The notes beneath the pieces were generated by a model. It worked only from the letters and a program-made list of their open reading frames with translations, ran no database searches and had not been told where the DNA came from. Below are positions 63,153-64,000 of a DNA stretch of 64,000 bases, one piece after another; the first letter of the stretch is position 1; each line of letters starts with the position of its first letter. This stretch comes from Nymphaea colorata (lineage: Eukaryota > Streptophyta > Magnoliopsida > Nymphaeales > Nymphaeaceae), in assembly GCF_008831285.2 (NCBI RefSeq), contig NC_045138.2, positions 33,389,934 through 33,453,933 of the forward strand, read 5' to 3'. Position numbers and translations under genes: made by a program.

Positions 63153-64000
63153 TTATCGAGCTTCCAACACTGTTACTGTCAGTTCACTGCCTGTGTATGT
63201 CTTAGGATCGCTTTCTATGGAAGATGAACTCGCTTCCAAAAGTTTGCCTCGGTAAGAATAGGCTGGCTGTTTCGGTTTAGGCAACACTGCCAAATCACTG
63301 CTCAGCATAAGAACAATGGAGGACATAGTGGGGCGGTCTGCTGCATCTGTTTGAACACAGAGAAGACCCACGTTGATGCACTTCATCAACTGATCTATGT
63401 GGCACAAATTGTCTAGTATTGGATCAAGCAATTCCACCCCCCTTTCTTCATTCCACAGTTTCCATGCCTGCACAGAATCAATTCACCAGCAGCTCAAAGG
63501 TCATAACCATAAATTATTCCTACAACATCAATTAAACAGGATGCACATCGTGTGGACAGACAGCACCAACTTTCCTGGAATGATGGTGAAAACTGATGGC
63601 TCGCAGACCCAATTCTATCATTCCTATTCTCATCCATTCATGCTCTACTGATAAATAATTCTACCAAGTGACTTTTTCTACTAAGTCTGTACTTGAATCA
63701 TCCGCTTTCAGAAGAAAAGGACAAAATTATGACAATTCATATGACGAAATCCACTACATGCAAATTTAGATCACGACTATGGGGTCTAATTTGATAAAAA
63801 CAACCAGAATAACAGCAGATATGGCCAACGGGAGGGGGAGCAAGGTTACCAACATGTCCAAGAAGATTAAGGGAGTACTCCACATTATGGAAGGTTGTCA
63901 TCTTCTGCCCACTCACTATCTCCAGAACTATGACCCCAAAGCTGAAGACATCAGATTTGGTGGAGTAGCGACCTTCCATGGCATATTCTGGAGGCATGTA
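63153..64000 (-). CDS. Receptor-like kinase, 3' end only (exons 6 and 7), cut by window edge
   Basis: Exon 6 runs from the window edge (64000) to 63854 and encodes [21 protein letters not shown] and the rest of kinase subdomains VIII-IX. Exon 7 is 63467-63153, starting with AWKLWNEE and ending VTVLEAR-stop. Both boundaries are GT-AG at the positions conserved in the other kinases here. The C-terminal tail with [18 protein letters not shown] is nearest to the LysM-kinase at 53.8 kb, not to the lectin kinases. The ectodomain lies outside the window, so it is unknown whether it is lectin or LysM type. Confidence 0.85.

Overview
The window is plant nuclear DNA. The evidence is GT-AG introns at conserved phases, a cluster of S-domain (G-type lectin) receptor-like kinases, a LysM receptor exon, Ty1-copia, gypsy-like and LINE remnants, and many dinucleotide microsatellites. 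I cannot name the species. All splice models below were read by eye. They were checked by codon phase and by comparing the paralogues with each other.

Layout. At 0.6-4.8 kb lies an intact seven-exon S-domain kinase on the + strand (838 aa). It faces, tail to tail, a second intact seven-exon paralogue on the - strand (5.3-11.1 kb, 847 aa). From 11.8 to 19.3 kb there is a scrambled partial copy of the locus around 42.5-52.7 kb. It holds a broken lectin-exon fragment cut by a Ty1-copia remnant, and a second fragment in which exons 2-6 are deleted. From 22.6 to 25.4 kb there is a LINE 3' end plus a second copy of its tail. From about 25.6 to 38.3 kb a complex satellite fills the window. Its central part consists of near-identical 1410-bp units, each built from two related monomers of about 0.7 kb. 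From 38.3 to 42.1 kb there is AT-rich, repeat-derived DNA with a gypsy-like gag remnant. From 43.9 to 51.3 kb lies a third S-domain kinase on the - strand. Its exon layout is complete, but it carries a nonsense codon and two frameshifts.

The most unusual locus is 53.8-60.5 kb (- strand). Exons 2-7 of an S-domain-type kinase (transmembrane segment plus full RD kinase) have no lectin exon upstream. Instead, the next coding exon on the same strand encodes a signal peptide and LysM ectodomain of the LYM/LYP type. The LysM exon ends in phase 1 at a good donor, exactly the phase that kinase exon 2 accepts. The joined model is an uninterrupted 628-residue LysM receptor kinase, about the size of CERK1/LYK proteins but with an S-domain-family kinase. 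The intron between them holds a decayed second copy of the LysM exon and its flanks, with part inverted. The right edge (63.15-64.0 kb) opens another kinase of the same subtype that leaves the window, so this may be a tandem family.

Functionally this is a plasma-membrane receptor cluster: two complete lectin-type receptors, one probable LysM-kinase chimera, one partial receptor and several pseudogenes. The paralogues show signs of sequence exchange, and transposons and satellite DNA separate the blocks.
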